A stretch of DNA of 64,000 nt from the NCBI RefSeq assembly GCF_014109805.1, contig NZ_CP059400.1:1954001-2018000 (forward strand), in the 5' to 3' direction. This document shows positions 9,420 through 18,851 of the stretch, one piece after another. A model generated the notes under the pieces. The model saw nothing but the letters and a program-made list of their open reading frames with translations, was not told the origin of the DNA and did no database searches. Source of the stretch: Legionella sp. PC1000 (lineage in GTDB: Bacteria > Pseudomonadota > Gammaproteobacteria > Legionellales > Legionellaceae). The stretch's first letter is position 1. Each line of letters starts with the position of its first letter. The position numbers were made by a program, and so were the translations under genes.

Positions 9420-10240
9420 TGAAGAAAAGAAGTAGCAGGCGATCAAAAAGGGTAAGAAAGAAAAATATATTTGGAGCTAGTTTAATTTTTTTAGTGTTAA
9501 TATGTATTAGTGTTGCTGTTTCAGTGTATCTTTCACAAAAAAAGAACTCTATAAATATAGATCCAACCACGTTTTGTCCGGTTAATGGCTCACCCTTTGT
9601 AACTGCAATTTTAATAGATGAAACCGATCAACTTAGCCCTATTCAGCAGGCATCGCTCAAAAATGAACTTCAAAAAATCAGAGATGAAATTCCAAAATAT
9701 GGAAAAATAGAAGTTTATCTTATTGGAAACACCAAGAAAAACCTTCTAAAACCAATACTGAGTCTTTGTAATCCAGGGAGAGGTGATCATGCAAACAAGT
9801 TATATCAAAATGCCAGGCTTATTGAAAAAAAATGGAAAGACGCTTTTAATAATCCTATGGATAAAATTATCTCATCCCTTTCAGATGTTAGTACATCAGA
9901 TGAGTCTCCAATTATGGAGTCAATTCAGTCAATTTCGGTTTCATCTTTTAATAACGCTAATAATAAAAATGCAAAATTTCGCCTAATTATAGCTTCCGAT
10001 ATGTTGCAATATACAGATGGATTCAATCTTTATCATCTTAACACCAATACATTGACCTCATTCAATAGTGAGTATCTTAAACAAATGCATTCTGATCTTC
10101 GTGATGTGAAAGTTGAAATTTTACTATTTCGAAGAACAACTTCGAAAAAACTCCAAGGCCACCAACTCATTAATTTTTGGGAAGCCTTCTTTAACAATCA
10201 AGGTGCATTTATTGATCGCATCTATGCAATTACTGGATAA
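9419..10240 (+). CDS. Single-TM protein with VWA-like domain, second gene of Zorya-like operon
   Basis: The 273-residue protein starts with a very basic stretch (KKRSSRRSKRVRKK) and one membrane segment (about residues 18-40), so the rest probably faces the periplasm. The soluble part has a strand ending in acidic residues (FVTAILIDETDQLS, residues 60-73), and later RLIIASDMLQYT around residues 188-198. This order suggests a von Willebrand A/Rossmann-type fold with a degenerate metal site (Asp67, Asp70, Asp194); this is a fold guess, not a family match. Its start overlaps the stop of the first gene and the next gene begins nine bases after its stop. Function is unknown. Confidence 0.65.
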   Translation: MKKRSSRRSKRVRKKNIFGASLIFLVLICISVAVSVYLSQKKNSINIDPTTFCPVNGSPFVTAILIDETDQLSPIQQASLKNELQKIRDEIPKYGKIEVYLIGNTKKNLLKPILSLCNPGRGDHANKLYQNARLIEKKWKDAFNNPMDKIISSLSDVSTSDESPIMESIQSISVSSFNNANNKNAKFRLIIASDMLQYTDGFNLYHLNTNTLTSFNSEYLKQMHSDLRDVKVEILLFRRTTSKKLQGHQLINFWEAFFNNQGAFIDRIYAITG

Positions 10241-10249
10241 GAGGAATCT

Positions 10250-11584
10250 ATGATAGACGATACCATCCCATTGAAGAAAAGATTTAATCTTCCAATCAAA
10301 CACCAAGTGACAGATGGAATTGATAAGTTTGGATTTTTTGCAGCATTTTTTTTAGGACTGATTGGTATTTCTTGCTTAAAGTTATTGAATTGCTCTCAAT
10401 CTTGGGTAACTTTATTTCCTGTAACAATAATGGTTCTCTATTCTTTTTTAATCTACTCGTTTCTTCGATTTAGATTAAATGAAGATCAAGCCGGAGATAA
10501 TTTATATTATCTTGGTTTTTTATTTACCCTTATTAGCCTTGCATTCGCATTATATCAATTTGATAGTAATGGAGGCACAGCCATAATCATAGAAAATTTT
10601 GGAATTGCTTTAGCCACTACTATTACGGGACTTTTTTTACGCATTCTCTTCAACCAAATGAGACACGATCCGGTTGAGATAGAGAGAGAAGCACGTATGG
10701 AACTGACAAATGCTGCTTCACGTTTGCGCACTAATTTATTAGAAGTAACCGAAATAATGAAAAGCACTCTTATAGCAGCACAACAACAAACAGCAGAAGT
10801 TATGCAAGACTATGGAAAAAGATTCGATGATGTTGCTCATACTATTATCGAAAAAACAAATGAAGTCCACTCAACTGTTATAGAAAATACCAATCGACTA
10901 AAAACCAATACAAATGCACTTGTTGAAAGTGTAGAGAATTTGCTCGATCGTATAAATAAAATAGAAACTCCTTCCAACATACTTGAAGAGAAATTAGCCC
11001 CAGCTATAGAATCAATAAGGATGGCTGGAGAGGAAATTGCAATTAGAGCAAAAGGTGATGAATTAACAATTAAACAACTCACTAAAATTGTTAAAAACGC
11101 AATTAATTCAAGTGTGCAGCTTGAAGATAAAGTAAAATTACTCAATGATCAAAGTGAGAAAATTTATTTAATTCTATCAAACATTGACACAATTAATTCG
11201 CAATTTGAACAGTCCGGCACCCGATTCCACGAGGCTGCAGAAAAAGTAGCACGACTGTCAGAAGTGCAAACATTAATGCAAGATACTATTAACACTTCTT
11301 TAAATAATATAACTAAAACAAGCTCAACGATTATTTCAAAATATTCAGAAAGTACTAACGAAGCCATTGAAGCACAAAAATCTACCTTTAAAGAGCTTGA
11401 ACTCACACTAAATGGCTCTCTCAAAATAACACAAACTCATAATGAAAAATTAGCAGAGGAACTTAAACGATCTCGAGAATATACAGAAAAAGTACATCAT
11501 TCACTTGTTGAAATGACGGACTCTCTTACTCAAAAAATAGCAAATGAAAATCATATTAATACCTCTAATGTAATTGGACAATAA
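10250..11584 (+). CDS. TolQ/MotA/ZorA-like proton-channel protein with long coiled-coil tail
   Basis: The 444-residue protein has membrane segments at about residues 25-45, 52-73, 86-103 and 113-135, followed by roughly 300 residues of helical coiled coil rich in T, N, E and K. The last two segments (YYLGFLFTLISLAFALYQF and ENFGIALATTITGLFLRILF) resemble the conserved helices of TolQ/ExbB/MotA; the genuine TolQ in this window has ISEALVATALGLFTAIPAV at the matching place. A membrane channel with a long cytoplasmic coiled-coil tail is the architecture of ZorA of the Zorya phage-defence system. A GAGGA ribosome site precedes the ATG. The TolQ-like reading comes from eye alignment; Zorya-like is inference. 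Confidence 0.7.
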   Translation: MIDDTIPLKKRFNLPIKHQVTDGIDKFGFFAAFFLGLIGISCLKLLNCSQSWVTLFPVTIMVLYSFLIYSFLRFRLNEDQAGDNLYYLGFLFTLISLAFALYQFDSNGGTAIIIENFGIALATTITGLFLRILFNQMRHDPVEIEREARMELTNAASRLRTNLLEVTEIMKSTLIAAQQQTAEVMQDYGKRFDDVAHTIIEKTNEVHSTVIENTNRLKTNTNALVESVENLLDRINKIETPSNILEEKLAPAIESIRMAGEEIAIRAKGDELTIKQLTKIVKNAINSSVQLEDKVKLLNDQSEKIYLILSNIDTINSQFEQSGTRFHEAAEKVARLSEVQTLMQDTINTSLNNITKTSSTIISKYSESTNEAIEAQKSTFKELELTLNGSLKITQTHNEKLAEELKRSREYTEKVHHSLVEMTDSLTQKIANENHINTSNVIGQ

Positions 11585-11585
11585 A

Positions 11586-12545
11586 ATGTCAACTCAAGTT
11601 CTTGATCAAAATAGAGCATATCGGAAGGGACTTATTCTCGGCTTTACTATGGCTGAAATTTCTATCCTAATTATTTTTTGTCTTCTTCTTGCAACATCAT
11701 TTCTTATACAAAGAAAAGATCAACAAATAGCCAAATATGTTGAAGAAAATAAGCAACTAACAGAAGTTAAAAAAATTTTAAAGAACTTGAACAGAAACTC
11801 TATGAATCAAAAGAAATTTGATGATTTTTTCCAAGAATTAAAACGTTTAGACGAAAAAACACAAAATATTGAACAACTACAACAACAACTTAAGAAATCA
11901 CGAGAAGACACTAAACTTGTTCATAAAATTACTCAAATTCTATCATCTGAAAATACAACTAATGAATCAATCGAAAAAACAATAAGCCGTATAGCGAAAG
12001 AGGCTGAGTTTACCAAACAATTAAAAAACGCAATAAAAAATACAACTCTTCAGGAAAGCTCACCACAAATCATAGCTAAAATATTAAATACAACAGGGGA
12101 TATTAAAAAAGAAACGGCTGAAAAAATTGAGGCTATTACTGAAGTAGAACGTTTAAAGGGCCAATTAGCAAATGCTCAAAATAAACTTGAACGACTCGGT
12201 AAAGGTACCGAAATGCCTGCATGTTGGGCAGACCCAAAAAATGGTAAACCAGAGTATATTTTTAAAGTCGATCTTACTTCCAATGGATTAGTAATCCATA
12301 ACCAAAATCTTCCAAATAGAGTTGCTGATCAAAATTTATTGCCGCTTAATACAATTCAATTTGATCAAATCTTAAGTCAGAATAACTTTTTAACTCAAAC
12401 CTTTCCTATATATCAATGGAGTATTAAACATAATTGTCGCTTTTTTGTAATTGTTAATGATAGTACTGAATCAAACCAAAAAAATGCATATAAAGCCATG
12501 CTATATACTTTAGAATCTCACTTTTATAAATTTGAGATAAAATGA
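11586..12545 (+). CDS. TolR/MotB/ZorB-like single-TM protein with coiled coil and novel C-terminal domain
   Basis: The ATG at 11586 lies one base after the stop of the channel gene and is preferred over a TTG at 11574. The 319-residue protein has one N-terminal membrane helix (about residues 16-41) with an acidic residue at its start (MAEISILIIFCLLLA, Glu24), where MotB/TolR/ZorB have the proton-carrying aspartate. A coiled coil covers about 45-205, and a globular C-terminal domain (CWADPKNGKPEYIFKV to the end) replaces the usual OmpA-like peptidoglycan-binding domain. Together with the previous gene it could form a proton-driven stator. The following gene overlaps its stop (ATGA). Confidence 0.65.
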   Translation: MSTQVLDQNRAYRKGLILGFTMAEISILIIFCLLLATSFLIQRKDQQIAKYVEENKQLTEVKKILKNLNRNSMNQKKFDDFFQELKRLDEKTQNIEQLQQQLKKSREDTKLVHKITQILSSENTTNESIEKTISRIAKEAEFTKQLKNAIKNTTLQESSPQIIAKILNTTGDIKKETAEKIEAITEVERLKGQLANAQNKLERLGKGTEMPACWADPKNGKPEYIFKVDLTSNGLVIHNQNLPNRVADQNLLPLNTIQFDQILSQNNFLTQTFPIYQWSIKHNCRFFVIVNDSTESNQKNAYKAMLYTLESHFYKFEIK

Positions 12546-12769
12546 ATAAAAAAACCATTGAAAATGCAATCTTAGAACTAAGAGCTGAGATATTAATTAA
12601 AAAGTTATTACAAAATAATAAATATCTATCTACTAAGGATGCTCAAAATCTTGTAACAAGATATTCTGATACCGAAGCATTCGAAAAATGCATGAAGGAA
12701 CTATCAAATTCCTTATCATCTTGGGCTAAAGAAAGATGGTATAGGGTCTTAAGGATATTACAAAAATAA
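12542..12769 (+). CDS. Small helical protein, last gene of Zorya-like operon
   Basis: This 75-residue, mostly helical and basic protein starts within the stop codon of the preceding gene (ATGA overlap), which supports it as a real, co-translated gene. No membrane segment or signal peptide is visible. Notable stretches are EAFEKCMKELSNSLSSWAKE and a tryptophan/arginine-rich C-terminus (RWYRVLRILQK). I do not recognise the family. Its conserved position after the MotB-like gene would be the best test of whether it is a system component. Confidence 0.55.
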   Translation: MNKKTIENAILELRAEILIKKLLQNNKYLSTKDAQNLVTRYSDTEAFEKCMKELSNSLSSWAKERWYRVLRILQK

Positions 12770-13394
12770 TACGACTTTAAACATGAACTTATTCAAAAAT
12801 AGAATATTTCTCGGTGAAAAGGACAGTTCAAAGTGATGAAAACTGGTGAACCGGTGGTGAATGTCTTAGTGATATCAAAAAAATTATTCTTGTGGTTCAT
12901 ATAAAATATGGATTTTTGATTTTTATTCTTCACGATCACTCTTCACCACTCATTCGCCTACTTTTTAAACTTATTTTTTGTCAATAATCACTGCAAATGA
13001 TTATAAAAAAGGATTAATACGCATATTTTAATAATGCGATAGGTGTGTGTGTGAGCTCAATATCCATTAAAAAATTTATTTTGTCTTTGCTTCTATCTTT
13101 TTTTATAAATTAATAATTTTGTAGTGCAGAAAATTGCACGTTTGTGATTGATAATATTTCGCCGTGGCTACATTAAGACCCACTTTTTATCTCAGTCTGC
13201 TTTTTGCAGTAATCAGACTTTTCAAACGTTATTTGAGCTGACTCTCTCCCCTCTTCTATGTTTGTTTTTACTATTAATCAGACTTAGTTGATAGGTTACC
13301 TGATTTTATGTGTATCTAACTTCGCCCCTTCCAATAAGTATAAATTCTAAGTTATATTAGATTTTAAGCAAAATTAATTTCTGATTAATATTTC
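12770..13394. other. AT-rich intergenic region between membrane operon and next gene
   Basis: About 625 AT-rich bases with no ORF I would accept. A weak complementary pair is visible: GGTGGTGAATG near 12854 and TTCACCACTCATTC near 12943. A short hairpin (GTGCA/TGCAC) lies near 13130. It probably contains the operon's 3' end and a promoter for the following gene. It could also hide a small RNA, which the sequence alone does not show. Confidence 0.35.
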
Positions 13395-13904
13395 ATGGAT
13401 ATGATCAATAATATAATTACTGTGTTTTCATTCATACTTTCTGCTTTTGCTTTATACTACTCTAAATTTTATCTTCATAATTCACTGGTTATGAATGGGA
13501 TAGGTATTAGTCACAGTGATAAAACCATCATAAGATTTAGTATTGGTAACATTGGTAATTGCAACCTTTTAATATACGACCTCGAAACCACAATCAAATT
13601 TACCAATGAAAGCAAAGAATTTGTTGAAGTTATGGAATCATTGGGCGGTAATCCATCGCCTGAAAAACTAGAGATTCCATCAGTAATAAAACCAGGTGAA
13701 ATACAAATACATGAAGTCATTTTTTCACGAAATGACTATAAATTAATTTTAGAAAATAAGGTAAATCTAGTCATTATATATCAAATTCTTACTGTAAAAG
13801 GTAAAACAAAATTTCTTGTTGCAGAATTTGTTCCATTTAAACATAGATTGGATTGGAAGGAAGGATCTACAAAATTAACTAAAAATCACCCGCAATATAG
13901 TTAA
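13395..13904 (+). CDS. Membrane-anchored hypothetical protein, probable beta-sandwich
   Basis: This 169-residue protein has one N-terminal membrane helix (about residues 5-25, IITVFSFILSAFALYY). The soluble part is rich in alternating hydrophobic residues (IIRFSIGNIGNCNLLIYDLETTI, broken by turns), suggesting an immunoglobulin-like beta-sandwich. I do not recognise a family. It lies alone between the membrane operon and the helicase gene, with about 290 bases to the next ORF. It may be an accessory gene of the defence island. Confidence 0.5.
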   Translation: MDMINNIITVFSFILSAFALYYSKFYLHNSLVMNGIGISHSDKTIIRFSIGNIGNCNLLIYDLETTIKFTNESKEFVEVMESLGGNPSPEKLEIPSVIKPGEIQIHEVIFSRNDYKLILENKVNLVIIYQILTVKGKTKFLVAEFVPFKHRLDWKEGSTKLTKNHPQYS

Positions 13905-14191
13905 TTTAACCGGGACAAAATCACATAATAAATGGTATTGCTCGACCAGTTTTTCTGACTCACTCCCAATACATAATTGCTTGATCATTACCACTGCTCT
14001 TCAGTACTCAATACATCCTTATATACACTGCTTTCAACAAAATATAGTGTTCTTCATTAAGATTAGGAGCCATGTAAAATCTGAATTAGTTGGTCTCTAA
14101 TTTTTAGCGATTTTTTCAGAGATTAAAGGCAAGTGTTATTTGACACATATATGTTATTTTTGCGATTATTATTTTATTTATAAGGACAATT

Positions 14192-14446
14192 ATGGATTCG
14201 CTTGCAAATGTTGTAGATTGGAATAAGTTAGCCTCAAGTATTCTTAAAGCAGAATTGAAGCGTCGTGATATTAGTTATGAAAAATTAATCTCTTTATTAC
14301 AGAAAATTGGGGTTCAAGAAACTCATTCCAGCATTTTAAATAAAATGAGCCGTGGTTCATTTCAATTTAGTTTTTTTTTACAGTGTGCCGCAGCTATTGG
14401 AATAAAAAATGTACGACTTGAAGATCTAATATCAGAGTTTGATTAA
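14192..14446 (+). CDS. Small DUF6471-type helix-turn-helix protein
   Basis: This 84-residue protein matches what I recall of DUF6471: an N-terminal helix (DWNKLASSILKAELKRRDIS), a YEKLISLLQKIGV segment, and a putative recognition helix region around THSSILNKMSRGSF, followed by FFLQCAAAIGI. The pattern is that of an XRE-like DNA-binding domain. It sits 95 bases upstream of the large helicase-nuclease gene in the same direction, so it may regulate that gene. Such small HTH genes often accompany defence systems; the regulatory role is inferred. Confidence 0.65.
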   Translation: MDSLANVVDWNKLASSILKAELKRRDISYEKLISLLQKIGVQETHSSILNKMSRGSFQFSFFLQCAAAIGIKNVRLEDLISEFD

Positions 14447-14541
14447 TCATTTATTATTTTTTAAGAACAAACTCTATAGATAGGTAAAAGTGGAATAAAT
14501 AACACGGGAAAGAATAATCCCAAAAGAAAGAAGGTTAAACT

Positions 14542-17500
14542 GTGTCTATTTTTGACTTTATAAAGCGACAAATTTTACGTTACCGAGACCTTCTCGCTAA
14601 TTTATCACGGAGAAATAAAGAGATTTATTATCGTGAAAGTCGAGGACATTGCATCAATTTATCAAAAGCCCCAAATGTTGATGAGGCTTTCAGTGAGATT
14701 ATCGCAGACAAATTTGTCCCAATGCGAATTGGGTCGCCATTATTCCAAGAATTATTAAATGATTCTAGTTTTGATCTTAGTAAGCATCTCTTATTAGAAG
14801 AAACTAATAATAGAGATTTAATTAAACGACTAGACAAAATAAGACTAGCGGATGATAAATTTCAACGTGAATATGGAATTTCAGGAGCCTGGATGCTTGG
14901 GCCGTTCCTTTGCTGGAGAGATACATCAACCTATAAACCAGAAGATCTACTAATTTCCCCTATTTTTAAAATAGCCGTAGACGTTATCAAGGACAAAAGA
15001 AAAAAATGGAGCTTAAAACTTGAGGATAATACAGCGCAATTAAATCCGTCATTAAGTCTAGCACTACGTCAGAAATGGGGAATAAAACTTCCAGAGTACT
15101 TTGAATCTGACCAGGTCAATGTAGCTTTGGAGGAGTTTAAGTACTTTCTTGAAGAATCTGGTAAATCTATTAATTATGATGATTCATTTACAGACTCGCT
15201 TCCTAAAATACCCCCTCGATTTAAAATTGTGAAAAATGAAGAAGGGGAAATTATAGATAGGGTTCCAGTAAACCTGGAGGAAGCCCTCTCCAAAAAAGAA
15301 TTTGAACTATATAGCAAAGTAACAGCAAACCAGTTTTATATTATTGATATTGTCTTAGTAGATCATCTTAATGCAAGTCGTACTGTCCTGCTTCGTGATT
15401 ATGACTCTATACTCGAAAATTCCGAAATGCATCCGATTATATCGGAATTATTTCTTGGAAAACCTATTCCTCAAGAGAAATCTGATATTACCGAACGAAT
15501 TAAAGCACTTGATGATTATAAGGAACACGAAAATTACTTTGTTGTCAACATCGATTCTTCACAACATAGGGCAATTGATCAAACAACCAAGAGTAAAGTG
15601 GTAGTGATACAAGGTCCTCCTGGGACAGGGAAAAGCCAAACCATTACAAATTTAATTGCAGAAGCTCTTTCCAAAGGAAAAAAAGTTCTATTTGTCTCAG
15701 AAAAAAGAGCTGCGCTTGATGTTGTATTTGCTAGATTAAAACAAGCAAATCTTACCTCTCAATCTGTTCTAATTCATAGTAGCGATCTAAACAAACAAAG
15801 TTTATATCACTCCTTCCTAGAATTATCTGATGCAAGTCATGATCCTCAAGCAGATAAGGAGTGGAATTTATTAACTAGTGAACTTGATTCACTTAAGGCT
15901 GAAATAAATAGTTATTATCGTATCCTTGGAATGGTACATAATCCAAGTACATTATTTATTTCAGATTTACTTACGCAATATTCCGATCTGAAAATTGACA
16001 AAATGAATATTCCTTTAGTCAATATATTCAACAAATACTCGTTCGATGATTTAAATAGTATTTGCAAAAAAATTAATGAACTCCAAAATTATGTCAAAAA
16101 AATAAATAATTTTTCTAGTCACCCATGGCTTCATAGAAAAGCGGATGCAATTTTAACCAGTAGTTTTATTCAACTAATATCTGATTTAGTAGAGAAAATT
16201 AAAATAGCGCAGGAAACAATATCTAAAATTAAAAACTCACTTTCAGATATTGGTGTAAATAACTTCGAAAAAATACCTCCATCAGATGCTTTATATGAAG
16301 TATCTCAATTAGAAATTCCCCCTGAATGGCTAAACTTTGCGAATCAGTTTTATTCTGATCTTTCAGTTTTAGAGATATATCAAAAACAAGTTCAAGAAAT
16401 ATTGAATATAATTCATTGTGAAAAAACAAATTATAATTTAATTAATAAAAATGCTGACGAGCATGTTATTAGACAACTTGAATCCTACTATTCTATTTCG
16501 CATGGTGTCTTTGATTGGTTCACGCCTACCTTTTGGAGAATGCGTAATTATAGACGTCAATGTATAGCAACTTGGGATGGAACAAATAAACCCTTCCAGT
16601 CATTTAGAATAATACGAGAGGCGATTAAATCTTTTCAATCTATAACTCAGAACAAATTCCTCCCCTCAGAAATTATAGAATCGGATCCACAGACAATTAT
16701 CCTAGCCTGTCATGAAATTAATCCTATATTGAAAGCTATTTTCAAAATAAGAGATACTATGATGCGATTAGGGTTATCAAATACACCAGAGTTTTCTACA
16801 TATACACGTGAATCAGATACCACAATTAAAAAAATAATTTTAGACATTGCTAAATCAAAATGTAACCTTGAAATTCAAGTTAATATTCTTAATAAACTTA
16901 AAGAAGATTTAAACCAATATTTCGAAATGCCCCTTACAGATGAAGCTGATAAGCAAGATTTCAATTATGATATGCTTATTGAATCAATGAACGATTTAGA
17001 AATTCTGGATAAAATAGATTTATGTTTAAAAGACATTAGAGCCTCCTTTAATTGTGAGTTGTCCAAAGAATTATTGATTAAAAATTTGATTCTTATTTCT
17101 GAGAGTTGGGGTGAATATGTATTTTCATCTGTCATAAAGTGGTGGATAGATGAAGTTATTACACAAAACCCTGAATTGCGTAATTTCGAGAGAAATACTT
17201 TTCATGAAAAAATCGAAGAATTTAAAAGAACTGAAGAAAAGCACCGTATTTCAGCACGAGAATTTGTTAACAATACTTTCTCAAAAAGATGGGATAATGG
17301 TCATGGTGAATTTGAAGGTTTAAGTCTACTTAAAAAAGAAGCAAATAAACAACGTAAGGTGCTCTCACCACGAGAGATTATGGAACGTGGGGCGCTTTCC
17401 ACTATGCTCAAACTTAAACCGTGTTGGTTAATGAGCCCATTAAGTATCAGTCAAGTACTTCCTATTTCTATGGGTCTCTTTGATATAATCATTTTTGATG

Positions 17501-18771
17501 AGGCATCCCAAGTGAGGGTTGAAGATGCTATTCCATCAATTTATAGGGCAAAATCAATGGTAGTTGTGGGTGATCCCAAACAAATGCCTCCAACTAATTT
17601 CTTTTCAGCAATTGAATTTGTTGATGATGACGATGATGATGAAAATGATTCGGACCTATCACAAAGCATCTTAGACTTATCGTCTCAAATTTACCCTTCT
17701 GAAATATTAGAGTGGCATTACCGAAGCCGATCTGAATCTTTGATTGCATTTTCAAACAGAGCCTTTTATGGTGGTAGATTAATTGCTGCTCCTAACCCAT
17801 ATTTTTTGACTGAGGGTGATGTTATTAAATTTCATCAAATTAATAATGCTTATTTTAATCAAAAAGATGGGAATAAGATCGAGGCAGAATCTTTAGTAGA
17901 CAGGCTAGCTGAGTTATTACAAGTGCACTCAAAAGAAAAATCTTTTGGGGTAATTGCAATGGGGCAAACACAGATGGTAGCTATTGAAGACGCGATTGAG
18001 CGAAGAATACTCGCAGATGTAAATTTCAAAAATAATATAAAAATGGCAAGAACACACATTGATAGTGAAACAGATGCACATTTTTTTGTTAAAAATTTGG
18101 AAAATGTTCAAGGTGATGAAAGAGATATCATATTAATTTCTGTGGGCTATGCTCCTTCAGCCCCGGGAAAAAAATTATTTATGAATTTTGGCCCGCTTTC
18201 TAAGCAAGGTGGCAGTCGACGTCTGAATGTTGCTATAACTCGCGCAAAACAAATAATAGAAGTTTTTTGTTCTTTTGATCCCAATCAACTTCCAACTGAA
18301 GAAAGGAATTTTGGAAAAAACCCAGATTTAGTCCTATTTGGTAGATATCTTAAATACGCAAAAGCAATAAGTGATAAAAATTATTCTGAGGCCAAAACGA
18401 TCTTAGATTCATTTGGTATTGGTGGTGCAATTACTACCAGAAAATCAAGCTCATTTAGCAAAGATGTTAAAAGACGATTAGAAGAGCTGGGTTATAAGGT
18501 ATCGGCTGAAATTGGCTCTAGTGGATTTTACATCGATTTATGTATTCATCATCCAGTTATTCATACAAACTTTGTATTAGGCATAGAATGTGATGGAGCA
18601 TTATTCCACTCCACACCCTATGCACGTGATCGTGATAAAATTCGCCAGGAATTATTAGAGTCACGTGGCTGGAAGATAGAACGTATTTGGTCTCAAGATT
18701 GGTCTAAAGATTGGAAGAGTGAAATAGCAAGAATAGATGATAGATTAAGAAAGATTTTAAGTAATCATTGA
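14542..18771 (+). CDS. DUF4011-type SF1 helicase with C-terminal Vsr/MTES_1575-like nuclease domain (Hhe-like defence protein)
   Basis: The 1409-residue protein starts at GTG with a GAAGG ribosome site. The N-terminus (LANLSRRNKEIYYRE) resembles DUF4011. The SF1 helicase has Walker A at 358-365 (GPPGTGKS), Walker B at 986-989 (DEAS), GDPKQMPP, WHYRS, VQGDERDIIL and a motif VI NVAITRAKQ. A large helical insertion separates motif I from II. The C-terminal 100 residues carry a PD-(D/E)XK-type nuclease (GFYIDLCIHHP, Glu1349-Cys-Asp1351-Gly, then YARDRDKIRQELLESRGWKI) as in REase_MTES_1575. This domain order matches the single-gene phage-defence protein reported as DUF4011-helicase-Vsr (Hhe). All key motifs are intact. 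Confidence 0.85.
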   Translation: MSIFDFIKRQILRYRDLLANLSRRNKEIYYRESRGHCINLSKAPNVDEAFSEIIADKFVPMRIGSPLFQELLNDSSFDLSKHLLLEETNNRDLIKRLDKIRLADDKFQREYGISGAWMLGPFLCWRDTSTYKPEDLLISPIFKIAVDVIKDKRKKWSLKLEDNTAQLNPSLSLALRQKWGIKLPEYFESDQVNVALEEFKYFLEESGKSINYDDSFTDSLPKIPPRFKIVKNEEGEIIDRVPVNLEEALSKKEFELYSKVTANQFYIIDIVLVDHLNASRTVLLRDYDSILENSEMHPIISELFLGKPIPQEKSDITERIKALDDYKEHENYFVVNIDSSQHRAIDQTTKSKVVVIQGPPGTGKSQTITNLIAEALSKGKKVLFVSEKRAALDVVFARLKQANLTSQSVLIHSSDLNKQSLYHSFLELSDASHDPQADKEWNLLTSELDSLKAEINSYYRILGMVHNPSTLFISDLLTQYSDLKIDKMNIPLVNIFNKYSFDDLNSICKKINELQNYVKKINNFSSHPWLHRKADAILTSSFIQLISDLVEKIKIAQETISKIKNSLSDIGVNNFEKIPPSDALYEVSQLEIPPEWLNFANQFYSDLSVLEIYQKQVQEILNIIHCEKTNYNLINKNADEHVIRQLESYYSISHGVFDWFTPTFWRMRNYRRQCIATWDGTNKPFQSFRIIREAIKSFQSITQNKFLPSEIIESDPQTIILACHEINPILKAIFKIRDTMMRLGLSNTPEFSTYTRESDTTIKKIILDIAKSKCNLEIQVNILNKLKEDLNQYFEMPLTDEADKQDFNYDMLIESMNDLEILDKIDLCLKDIRASFNCELSKELLIKNLILISESWGEYVFSSVIKWWIDEVITQNPELRNFERNTFHEKIEEFKRTEEKHRISAREFVNNTFSKRWDNGHGEFEGLSLLKKEANKQRKVLSPREIMERGALSTMLKLKPCWLMSPLSISQVLPISMGLFDIIIFDEASQVRVEDAIPSIYRAKSMVVVGDPKQMPPTNFFSAIEFVDDDDDDENDSDLSQSILDLSSQIYPSEILEWHYRSRSESLIAFSNRAFYGGRLIAAPNPYFLTEGDVIKFHQINNAYFNQKDGNKIEAESLVDRLAELLQVHSKEKSFGVIAMGQTQMVAIEDAIERRILADVNFKNNIKMARTHIDSETDAHFFVKNLENVQGDERDIILISVGYAPSAPGKKLFMNFGPLSKQGGSRRLNVAITRAKQIIEVFCSFDPNQLPTEERNFGKNPDLVLFGRYLKYAKAISDKNYSEAKTILDSFGIGGAITTRKSSSFSKDVKRRLEELGYKVSAEIGSSGFYIDLCIHHPVIHTNFVLGIECDGALFHSTPYARDRDKIRQELLESRGWKIERIWSQDWSKDWKSEIARIDDRLRKILSNH

Positions 18772-18851
18772 TTAAATAATAGTCATTAACTTATGCCTTA
18801 CTAGAATTGTGATTAAGGTTCAAGAACAATATACGGGACTGTAGTTCTCGC

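Noticed and set aside
9783..9986. 67-codon ORF inside the VWA-like gene
   Set aside because: It lies in another frame of a gene supported by operon overlaps on both sides and has no ribosome site.
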